Assembly (NCBI GenBank): GCA_903916675.1
Contig: CAIWXQ010000018.1
Location: forward strand, 182,802 to 246,801
Direction: 5' to 3'
Length of the DNA: 64,000 nt
From: an uncultured bacterium
GTDB taxonomy: Bacteria > Verrucomicrobiota > Kiritimatiellia > RFP12 > CAIWXQ01
Positions 33,091 to 40,397 of the stretch are shown one piece after another. Made by a program: the position numbers and the translations under genes. The notes beneath the pieces are model-generated. The model was not told where the DNA came from, did no database searches, and saw only the letters and a program-made list of their open reading frames with translations. Every line of letters starts with the position of its first letter. The first letter of the stretch is position 1.

Positions 33091-33222
33091 GGCGCGCATC
33101 GCGATGTTCCTCGATTCCGGCGCACTGAACAACCAGTGGTTGAACTCCAGAAAATAGCAGCCCCTATCCTCAAGGCGAGGGGTCAATCGCCCCGTGTTTG
33201 GACGATCGCTTCTGCCCCTTGA
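33091..33222 (+). pseudogene. Decayed copy of the nucleotidyltransferase/small-ORF cassette
   Basis: GGCGCGCATCGCGATGTTCC and the next ~30 bases match 30379-30425, and then TTGAACTCCAGAAAATAGCA to the end matches 30563-30647. About 140 bases between these parts are missing. No full frame remains. It begins right at the stop of the DegT gene, so the aminotransferase end and the cassette remnant were brought together by recombination. Confidence 0.8.
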
Positions 33223-33275
33223 CCGACGACCTCTGGCCGCTGACCTCTGTCTTCTGATCTCTGACCTCTTTCATT
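33215..33275. repeat. Family B tract before the truncated KAS III gene
   Basis: Degenerate CTCTGACC/CTCTGTCTTCTGATC units occupy the leader; the next ATG is at 33290 and no clear ribosome site is present. Confidence 0.7.
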
Positions 33276-33289
33276 GCCACCCCAATACC

Positions 33290-33922
33290 ATGAACCCTGA
33301 AACCTTCCAGATCGCCTGTTATCTTCCGGAAACCATACTGACCAACGAGCAGTTGGCGGCAATTTATCCCGAGTGGAATGCTGGAAAGATTCTCGAGAAG
33401 ACCGGTATCCGGCAGCGGCATGTGTGCGCGCCGGACGAGTGCGCTTCCGATTTGGCGGAACAAGCGGCCAAACGTCTGTTCGCCGCCGGTCAGATCGCTC
33501 CCGCGAGCATCGATTTTGTCCTGCTGGCCACGCAGACGCCGGATTATCTCCTGCCCACTACGGCCTGCATCCTGCAACACCGGCTGGGCATTCCGACTTC
33601 CGCCGGCGCGCTGGACTATAATCTGGGGTGTTCCGCGTACGTCTATGGATTGGCGCTGGCCAAGGGGCTGCTGGCCAGCGGGGTTGCCAGCAATCTTCTG
33701 CTGATCATGGCGGAGACCTACAGCAAGCACATCCATCCGATGGACAAGAGTGTGCGCACAATTTTCGGCGACGCGGCAGCAGCAACCCTGCTGACCCGCG
33801 CCACGGCTGCGCGCATCGGCGAGTTTGTCCTGGGAACAGATGGCGCCGGCGCCTCGCAGCTGATGGTTCCGGTGGGCGGCGCGCCAGCGCCAAGCGTCTG
33901 TGCCTGGCGGCCTGGTTGCTGA
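33290..33922 (+). pseudogene. Truncated KAS III (FabH-like), copy 1
   Basis: Two thirds of a FabH-like ketoacyl synthase: LTNEQLAAIYPEWNAGKILEKTGIRQRH, AxATQTPDYLLPTTACILQ, the nucleophile in NLGCSAYVYGL (Cys114) and FVLGTDGAGASQLMVP. It closely parallels the intact copy at 36227-37228. After VPVGGA the similarity ends and the frame runs into acyltransferase DNA read out of frame, so the His and Asn of the catalytic triad are lost. It should be inactive. A deletion between a KAS III gene and a neighbouring acyltransferase gene explains the structure. Confidence 0.8.
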
Positions 33923-34392
33923 CCGCGTGCGTGGCGGCCATCTCCCTGCCGCACAAGTGTCTGCCGGTCGATTTGCCGCTGCAGGTGCGCAGCCTCTTCG
34001 TGGGCGCCTGGGCGGCCGCGTGGCTGGCTGTGTTGCGGAGCGACGCGGGACCGGCGTTTTTGCGTCACCTGCTGTCGCGGCCACCCCTGACCTGGCTCGG
34101 GCAGTTCGGTTACAGCCTGTATCTCGTGCATGCGCCCATTCTGCAGCTCGTGTACCTGTTCGTCGTTCTGCCCCTGGGGCCGGTTGGCAGCGGAACCGCA
34201 ATCCTTCTCATGCTGGGGGTTGGCACAGCGGCGAGCATTCTGGGCGCGTACGGCTTCTATCTCGCCTTCGAACGTCCCTTTCACCAGGTCAGTCGCAATA
34301 CCGCTCTTTGGCACCGCGTTCATCTGGTTGCGCGAACGATCCGCGGCGCGGATGCTCTCGCTGCCGGTCGATCGCGACCGGACGTTGGATGA
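33885..34392 (+). pseudogene. C-terminal fragment of an acyltransferase-3 family protein
   Basis: In the +1 frame relative to the truncated KAS III, the sequence encodes the end of an OafA-type membrane acyltransferase: LRHLLSRPPLTWLGQFGYSLYLVHAPILQL, two or three helices, and YLAFERPFHQ, as found at the C-terminus of the family. There is no start codon or N-terminal HxxMR-type catalytic part. It is a remnant fused to the KAS III fragment. Confidence 0.75.
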
Positions 34393-34433
34393 GGCGAAGC
34401 GATGGGCGATCTTCTGGCAAGCGAGGCAATCGG

Positions 34434-35141
34434 ATGAAAATCGCAGTCATGCAGCCGTATCTCTTTCCCTATCTTGGGTATTTTCAATTGATCCGAGCTG
34501 TGGACGTCTTTGTTGTCTACGACGATGTCGCATTTATTCAACAAGGCTGGATTAACCGCAACCGTCTCAAAATCAACGGTGAAGCGCGGTACTTTACGGT
34601 GCCACTTTCCGACGCCAGCAGTTTTCGTTCGATCCGCGATACGCAGGTGGCAGGCGCGGCCTATGCCAGCTTTCGCCGAAAATTCCTTGCCACCGTGGAC
34701 AATGTCTATCGAAAGGCCCCATTCTTCGCACAGACACAGGGGTTACTCGATCAAGTTTTAACACCGACGTGCGGGAGTATTGCCGACCTTGCCAGAAACA
34801 GCATCGCGTCGGTGTGTGCCTATCTTGCCATGACCACGCATTTGGTGCCTTCGTCGAGTGCGTACGGCAATAATCACCTGAAACGGACCGAGCGGTTGGT
34901 TGATTTATGCCGCAGAGAGAATGCGGACACGTACATCAATTCGATCGGCGGCGAAGAGCTTTACTCCAAAAGTGATTTTGCCTTGGCAGGCATCGAACTC
35001 CAATTCTTGCGTAGTCGTTTGATCGAATATCCGCAAGTAGATGGCCGGCCATTCGTGGCGAACTTATCGATCATCGACGTGTTGATGAACAATTCGCCGG
35101 AAACTGTCCGCGAAATGCTTTCCCACTACGAACTTGTTTAA
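34434..35141 (+). CDS. WbqC-like family protein
   Basis: A 235-residue cytoplasmic protein. The N-terminus MKIAVMQPYLFPYLGYFQLI and VDVFVVYDDVAFIQQGWINRN are diagnostic of the WbqC family found in O-antigen and amino-sugar loci. Family members have been linked to acylation or formation of amino sugars, but no reaction is firmly established. The ATG at 34434 matches the family start. Codon use is more AT-rich than in the 1-32 kb part. It lies between a DegT aminotransferase and a second PLP-type gene. Confidence 0.85.
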   Translation: MKIAVMQPYLFPYLGYFQLIRAVDVFVVYDDVAFIQQGWINRNRLKINGEARYFTVPLSDASSFRSIRDTQVAGAAYASFRRKFLATVDNVYRKAPFFAQTQGLLDQVLTPTCGSIADLARNSIASVCAYLAMTTHLVPSSSAYGNNHLKRTERLVDLCRRENADTYINSIGGEELYSKSDFALAGIELQFLRSRLIEYPQVDGRPFVANLSIIDVLMNNSPETVREMLSHYELV

Positions 35142-35258
35142 CGTTTCCGTAAACGACACCCTGCCGGTTCGGCGGGGGGATTCGCCGGCTGGACATAATG
35201 CGAGAGAAGACGAATAACATGGTTTGCCATATGCGAATCGATGTGAGGGATGCCTAAC

Positions 35259-36230
35259 ATGGATGCCAGACCAATGGGCGGCTATTTTGAACTGGAGTTG
35301 CCTCCTGGCCGTTCTCCATTCCCGGCCGGATATCCGGTGAATTTAGGCAGGGCTGGGCTCGAACTCATTGTCAGGGCACGCGGGTACACGCGCGTCTTCG
35401 TGCCGGAATATATTTGCCCCGTCGTTTTCGAGAAACTTAAGGCGTTGGGGCTCGAATGTTGCGTCTATACTGTGGATGAGAAACTGGAGATCGATTGCCC
35501 GGTTCCTTCCTTGCGCACTACCGACGGCCTGCTGTACGTCAACTATTTTGGGATGAAGAACGCCTACTGCGATCAGTTGGCGCGATCGGTCAAGAATCTG
35601 ATTCTCGACCTCGCCCAGGCGTTTTTCTATACACCACCCGCGCATACGGATGCCTTCAACTCCGCTCGGAAATTCGTTGGCGTGCCGGATGGCGGCTATG
35701 TTTTTGGGGATTTTGTAACGACCCTCGCTTTGCCGCGCGCCGCATCTTGGCGACAATGCGAGCACCTGCTGTGCCGGCTGGACGGCGATGTCGCCGGTGG
35801 CTACCAGATTTTCAAGACAAACGAGTCATCCATGCGCGACTGGCCGTCGCTGCGCATGTCGACGGCGACGGAACGCATGCTGCATGCCGCGAATTGGGAA
35901 AGTATCCGCAGGCAACGGATCGACAATGTGCAGTGCCTTCATGGGCTGTTGGGTGGTGTGAACCGGTTCATGATCGGCGGGTTGGGGGAACAAGCCCCAC
36001 TCTGCTACCCGCTTCTCATCCCCAACGGGGCTGCGGTAAAAAGAGAACTCATTGCGCGCCGGATATTTGTTCCAACCTACTGGCCGAATCCGGAGTTGAA
36101 TGTGCTGCTGACGCCAGCAACACAAACGTTTGTTGCAAACCTGGTTTGTTTGCCGATCGATCAGCGCTACGGCGTTAGCGAGATGTCGTGGTTAGCGGCG
36201 CAATACAGGAAGTGCATGGGGGAGTTATGA
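35259..36230 (+). CDS. Divergent DegT-like PLP-dependent protein
   Basis: A 323-residue protein with the fold pattern of DegT aminotransferases but a divergent active site. YPVNLGRAGLELIVRARG matches the N-terminal helix, LILDLAQAFF corresponds to the E/D-D-x-A-Q-A strand, and the Lys that would bind PLP is K138 in NSARKFVGVPDGGYV instead of the usual SFHxxK. ATG 35259 is chosen because GAGGG lies about 9 bases upstream; ATG 35250 is possible. Its TGA overlaps the ATG of KAS III. A role in forming a modified amino sugar is likely; the exact reaction is unknown. Confidence 0.68.
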   Translation: MDARPMGGYFELELPPGRSPFPAGYPVNLGRAGLELIVRARGYTRVFVPEYICPVVFEKLKALGLECCVYTVDEKLEIDCPVPSLRTTDGLLYVNYFGMKNAYCDQLARSVKNLILDLAQAFFYTPPAHTDAFNSARKFVGVPDGGYVFGDFVTTLALPRAASWRQCEHLLCRLDGDVAGGYQIFKTNESSMRDWPSLRMSTATERMLHAANWESIRRQRIDNVQCLHGLLGGVNRFMIGGLGEQAPLCYPLLIPNGAAVKRELIARRIFVPTYWPNPELNVLLTPATQTFVANLVCLPIDQRYGVSEMSWLAAQYRKCMGEL

Positions 36231-37228
36231 TTCGAGCGATATCGTACCATTTACCTGAATTGTGCCTTACCAATCAGGAGTTGGCGCAACTGTACCCGAG
36301 TTGGCCAGCGGACAAGATTTTCGAAAAGACGGGGATTCGTACTCGGCATATTGCGGCACCCGACGAAACGGCATCGGATCTGGCGGCACTGGCGGCACGA
36401 AAGCTGTTTGCGGAGCATGCGATTGCCCCGGCATCCATCGAGTTCCTCATCTTCTGCACCCAATCGCCCGATTATTGTCTGCCGACTACGGCATGCGCCC
36501 TGCAGCACAAACTTGGCGTACCAAGTTCTGCGGGGGCCTTTGATTTCAACCTCGGGTGTTCGGGATACGTCTACGGGCTGGGGATTGCGAAGGGGCTGAT
36601 TGCGGGTGGAATGGCGAGGCGGATTTTGCTTCTGACGGGGGACACGTACAGTAAGTACATCTACCCGATGGATCAGAGCACGCGAACACTCTTTGGTGAT
36701 GGAGCAAGTGCTACCCTGATCGAAGCCTCGGACGAACCGAATGGTATTGGGGGGTTCGTTTTTGGCACCGATGGCGCAGGGGCTGGCAACTTAATCGTAC
36801 CTGCCAGTGGCGCCCGGAAGGTTTGCGAATTGCCGGAACAAGCCGATGGCGGCGTTTCCAGCGCATGTCCTGCGTTGCCTCGTCAGCTCTACATGAATGG
36901 TCCCGCGATATTCAACTTTACTTTAGATGTCGTCCCACCGGCTCTCGAGAAAGTGTTGCAGATGAACGGGCTGAAAATGGATAATGTCGACCTGTTCGTG
37001 TTTCATCAGGCGAACAAGTTCATGTTGGAAATGCTGCGAAGGAAAACGCGTATTCCGCAGGACAAATTCTATGTGAATATCGAAGATTGCGGTAATACTG
37101 TATCCTCGTCGATACCCATTGCTTTGGCACGTGCCGCAGCCGATGGCACGTTAAAGCGAGGCATGCGAGTTGTGCTGGTTGGTTTTGGCGTTGGCCTTTC
37201 ATGGGGCGCAACGGTTATTTCGTGGTAA
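36227..37228 (+). CDS. KAS III (FabH-like 3-oxoacyl-ACP synthase), intact copy
   Basis: A 333-residue FabH-like enzyme with a complete Cys-His-Asn triad: Cys111 in NLGCSGYVYGL, His260 in VFHQANKFM and Asn290 in EDCGNTVSSS. It condenses an acyl-CoA primer, usually acetyl-CoA, with malonyl-ACP to 3-oxoacyl-ACP. It is followed by a dedicated ACP and an SDR, and by a GNAT transferase, so it probably serves sugar acylation and not housekeeping fatty-acid synthesis. Its ATG overlaps the stop of the PLP-type gene. The sequence is AT-richer than the fab genes at the window start. A truncated paralogue lies at 33290. Confidence 0.88.
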   Translation: MIRAISYHLPELCLTNQELAQLYPSWPADKIFEKTGIRTRHIAAPDETASDLAALAARKLFAEHAIAPASIEFLIFCTQSPDYCLPTTACALQHKLGVPSSAGAFDFNLGCSGYVYGLGIAKGLIAGGMARRILLLTGDTYSKYIYPMDQSTRTLFGDGASATLIEASDEPNGIGGFVFGTDGAGAGNLIVPASGARKVCELPEQADGGVSSACPALPRQLYMNGPAIFNFTLDVVPPALEKVLQMNGLKMDNVDLFVFHQANKFMLEMLRRKTRIPQDKFYVNIEDCGNTVSSSIPIALARAAADGTLKRGMRVVLVGFGVGLSWGATVISW

Positions 37229-37245
37229 ACAAGAAAGGCACAGGT

Positions 37246-37464
37246 ATGATGACGCAACACGACAAGATCACGGAATTGTCCGAGATATTCGAAATTAACG
37301 CTTCTGAGATCGTCCCGGGAAAGTCTTTGGATAGTCTGCGATGGGATTCCATGGCGATGCTTTCCGTGATTGCGATGGCAAACGAAAAATGCGGGAAACG
37401 CATTTCTGGTGCGGAAATCAAAAAAATGAGGACCATCCAGGACATCCTGGATGTCCTGGATTGA
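37246..37464 (+). CDS. Acyl carrier protein
   Basis: A 72-residue acidic helical ACP-like protein. The phosphopantetheine site is Ser35 in LRWDSMAMLSV, a D-S-M/L motif flanked by the usual hydrophobic helix II. ATG 37246 or 37249 can start it; AAGAAAGG lies close upstream. It is sandwiched 17 bases after KAS III and 12 bases before an SDR, indicating a dedicated carrier for the acyl group built by those enzymes. It differs from housekeeping AcpP (no GADSLD motif). Confidence 0.82.
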   Translation: MMTQHDKITELSEIFEINASEIVPGKSLDSLRWDSMAMLSVIAMANEKCGKRISGAEIKKMRTIQDILDVLD

Positions 37465-37476
37465 AACGGGTGCAAT

Positions 37477-38235
37477 ATGTATAACCCATTGGATCTGTCA
37501 GGCCGGCGCATTCTGATCACCGGCGCATCTTCTGGCATTGGACGGGCTTGCGCAATTGCCGCATCGAGACTCGGCGCATCGGTTATTCTGGTCGCACGCG
37601 GTAAAAAAGCGCTAGCCGAAACGCTCAGCCAACTCGAATGTCCCGACCGTCATTCCACGATCCCATTCGATCTTATGCGCATCGAGGATTTTGAGACGCT
37701 GTTTGATGCAGCCGTCCGGCAGGGAAAGTTGGCGGGCATCGTTCATTCTGCCGGCGTATGCCCCGCCGTGCCGATACAATTTGTCTCTCTGGACGATATG
37801 CGCTCGGTCATGACGCTAAATTTCACGTCGTTTCTGGTGATGGCGAAATTCTTTGCAAAAAGAAAATACATGGAAAGTGGTAGCGTGGTTGCCATTTCGT
37901 CCGTCTCTGCGATGGCCGGGTGGCGTTGTGGAGCATTGTATTCCGGGACAAAAGGGGCTCTGTCGAGTACCGTTCGATCTCTCGCTCTTGAATTAATATC
38001 GAAGAAGATCCGTGTGAATGCCGTTTTGCCGTCCAATATTAACACGCCGATGTTCGATACGTTGTCTTCAACCGTACAGGATGAAGAGGGAAAGCGCCGG
38101 CTTCGTGACGCACAGCCCCTTGGGGTTGGCGAGCCCGTTGATGTGGCGCATGCGGTGACGTTCTTGCTAAGTGATGCAGCACGGTTCATTACCGGTTCCA
38201 ATCTGGTCGTGGATGGAGGATACCTGGCCCAATAG
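37477..38235 (+). CDS. SDR family reductase, FabG-like
   Basis: A 252-residue classical short-chain dehydrogenase. It has the NADP loop ILITGASSGIGRACAIA, a SAGVCP segment (NNAG equivalent), Ser in AISSVSAMAGW, catalytic Tyr155 and Lys159 in YSGTKGAL, and a C-terminal ITGSNLVVDGGY. In this context (KAS III, ACP) it likely reduces 3-oxoacyl-ACP to 3-hydroxyacyl-ACP. The alternative is a sugar dehydrogenase. It is close to the ACP gene and 13 bases before the GNAT gene, within one operon. Confidence 0.85.
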   Translation: MYNPLDLSGRRILITGASSGIGRACAIAASRLGASVILVARGKKALAETLSQLECPDRHSTIPFDLMRIEDFETLFDAAVRQGKLAGIVHSAGVCPAVPIQFVSLDDMRSVMTLNFTSFLVMAKFFAKRKYMESGSVVAISSVSAMAGWRCGALYSGTKGALSSTVRSLALELISKKIRVNAVLPSNINTPMFDTLSSTVQDEEGKRRLRDAQPLGVGEPVDVAHAVTFLLSDAARFITGSNLVVDGGYLAQ

Positions 38236-38248
38236 CGGGGCCATCGCC

Positions 38249-38797
38249 ATGAAACATCATGTTGTATTGGAAGGTTGGGAGTGCCGATTGCGTCCCGAGA
38301 CGGAAGAGGACAACCAGTTTGTTGTCGATCTTTGGAATCAACCCCATGTCCAGGGACATTTGGTAATGTCTCCTTTGTCTTATGAGGGCCACAAGACGTT
38401 CTTCAAGCAGTACCTGCAAACCGAAGGGTCCTTTTTTTGGATTGTCGAGAATCGTCAGTCGAAGCCTGTCGGCACATTAGGCATCGACGCAACGAATAAT
38501 GACACCTGCACGATTGGTCGCTTGGCGATGTATCCGACGCGGGATTTTATCGTCATTACGCCGCTTTTTATGATGTACCGTTTCATTTTCGAGACGCTGA
38601 AACTGATACGCGCGCAGTTTACAGTACTCATCGATAATCGGGCGGCCATCAAGTTGCACCAGATCATGGGGGCGGTAGACATCGGCGAGAACATCACAAA
38701 AGTGGCAAGTTCGGGCGTGCGCATCGAACTCGCTCAATACGAATTGACAACGGATAAATGGCAACGGGTTGCGAACAAATTGCAACAAATGTTATGA
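38249..38797 (+). CDS. GNAT family acyltransferase
   Basis: A 182-residue GNAT-fold protein of RimJ/RimL-like type. It starts with WECRLRPETEEDNQFVVDLWNQPHV, then SFFWIVENRQSKPVGTLGIDATN, the central strand pair, and a C-terminal IDNRAAIKLHQIMGAVDIGENI (the x-N-x-x-A-x-x-L-x-x-x-x-G pattern). The classical Q/R-x-x-G-x-G/A loop is weak. It may transfer the acyl group made by KAS III/SDR, or acetyl from acetyl-CoA, to an amino sugar. ATG 38249 follows the SDR stop by 13 bases. Confidence 0.75.
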   Translation: MKHHVVLEGWECRLRPETEEDNQFVVDLWNQPHVQGHLVMSPLSYEGHKTFFKQYLQTEGSFFWIVENRQSKPVGTLGIDATNNDTCTIGRLAMYPTRDFIVITPLFMMYRFIFETLKLIRAQFTVLIDNRAAIKLHQIMGAVDIGENITKVASSGVRIELAQYELTTDKWQRVANKLQQML

Positions 38798-38842
38798 CGC
38801 GCCGCAGATGGCTAAAACGGCTGTAGTGTTACGACAAAATAC

Positions 38843-40324
38843 ATGTCTGAGCACCTCAAAAGCAAAATCATCTCCGGCCTGGTCTGGCGGACGCTGGAGC
38901 GGCTTGGGACGCAGGCCATGGGGTTTGTGGTCTCGATTATCCTCGCGCGGCTACTGGAACCCATGGACTTCGGCACCATCACCCTGATTACCGTCTTTAT
39001 TGCCCTGGCCGGTGTCTTTATTGACGGCGGCTTTGGAACTGCGCTGGTGCAGGCCCGGGAGGTCACGGAGCTCGATTATAACTCGGTCTTCTACCTGAGC
39101 CTGGCTGTGTCAGGTCTTTTGTATGGCCTGCTGTTTGTCAGCGCACCCTGTATCGCCCAGTTTTATCAGGAACCGAGCTTGATCCTGGTTTTACGGCTGT
39201 TGTCGTTGAGTCTAGTCATCGGGGCGTTGAATTCAGTCCAGAATGCGGTCTTGAATCGGGAGATGAAGTTCAAGCTCTCGTTCCGCGTCAGCATGATTTC
39301 GATGCTGATTTCCGGTGTGGTTGGCATCGGCATGGCGGTTGGCGGGTACGGGGTCTGGGCACTCGTCGGTTCTGCTCTTGCGGCACAGGTTTCGCGAACC
39401 ATCACGCTCTGGCTGATCGTTTCCTGGCGTCCGCAGCTGATGTTCTCGCTGGCGGCTGTCCGCCGGATGTTCGGGTTCAGCTCCAAACTGCTGGCATCCG
39501 GGGTGCTGGACACGCTGTTCAACAACCTCTACAACATGATCATTGGCAAGCTCTTCAACCCGACCATTCTGGGATACTATTCGCGCGGTCAAAGCATTCC
39601 GAATCTGTTCATGTCCAGCGTCCAGGGCACGATCGGCAGCGTGATTTTCTCCGCACTCTCCTCCTGCCAGCACGACAAGGTGCAGATGAAGAAGATCACG
39701 CGCCGGATGATTAAGAGCTCCTGCTTTCTGGTCTTCCCCATGATGTTCGGCCTGGCTGCGGTTGCCAAACCATTGGTGCTGGTCCTGCTGACGCCGAAGT
39801 GGCTGCCGTGCGTCCCCTTTCTTCAGATCTCGTGCATCACCTTCGCCTTCTGGCCGCTGCATGTGGCCAACCTGCAGGCCATCACAGCCGTGGGGCGCAG
39901 CGATATCTTTCTGACGGTGGAGGTCATCAAGAAAGCCTTGATCGTCGCCATCATTTTGGGAACCTACAAGTTTGGCGTCATGGCCATGGTGATTGGCCAG
40001 GCTGTCGGCAGTCTGGTGAGCGTGGCGATCAATGCCTGGCCCAATCGCCGGCTGCTGGACTATTCACTTTCGCAACAAGCCGTTGATATCCTGCCTGCTT
40101 CGCTGCTGGCCGCTGGCATGGGCATGCTTGTTTTTGGCTTGGCATGGGTCATCCCCAACATGTATGCGCTCCTGGCAGTGCAGGTTGTGCTGGGTGCGGC
40201 GGTGTTTTTTGGCGGCGCCATGCTGTTCAAGTTTGAAAGCGTGGATTACCTCTGGAAAACAGCCTGGCAGTTCCACCGGGGAATGCGTTTGTCGAGAACA
40301 CCCCCCCCGAGCCCGAGTTCCTGA
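38843..40324 (+). CDS. Polysaccharide flippase, MOP/Wzx family
   Basis: A 493-residue protein with 12-14 membrane helices. The start KIISGLVWRTLERLGTQAMGFVVSIILARLL and DFGTITLITVFIALAGVFIDGGFG are typical of PST/Wzx transporters, and FSSKLLASGVLDTLFNNLYNMIIGKLF and LGYYSRGQSIPNL are family blocks. It would flip undecaprenyl-linked repeat units to the periplasmic face. A C8 run at 40301-40308 lies only 13 bases before the end and would change just the tail if it slipped. Confidence 0.9.
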   Translation: MSEHLKSKIISGLVWRTLERLGTQAMGFVVSIILARLLEPMDFGTITLITVFIALAGVFIDGGFGTALVQAREVTELDYNSVFYLSLAVSGLLYGLLFVSAPCIAQFYQEPSLILVLRLLSLSLVIGALNSVQNAVLNREMKFKLSFRVSMISMLISGVVGIGMAVGGYGVWALVGSALAAQVSRTITLWLIVSWRPQLMFSLAAVRRMFGFSSKLLASGVLDTLFNNLYNMIIGKLFNPTILGYYSRGQSIPNLFMSSVQGTIGSVIFSALSSCQHDKVQMKKITRRMIKSSCFLVFPMMFGLAAVAKPLVLVLLTPKWLPCVPFLQISCITFAFWPLHVANLQAITAVGRSDIFLTVEVIKKALIVAIILGTYKFGVMAMVIGQAVGSLVSVAINAWPNRRLLDYSLSQQAVDILPASLLAAGMGMLVFGLAWVIPNMYALLAVQVVLGAAVFFGGAMLFKFESVDYLWKTAWQFHRGMRLSRTPPPSPSS

Positions 40325-40397
40325 AAAAAGGCGTGCCTACGCTGGTGCGGACTTCACGCGCGCCTGGGACAATCGATGCGGGGATGCCTTCATTGAG

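Noticed and set aside
40301..40308. C8 run at the end of the flippase gene as a phase-variation site
   Set aside because: It lies only 13 bases before the stop, so slippage would alter only a few tail residues.
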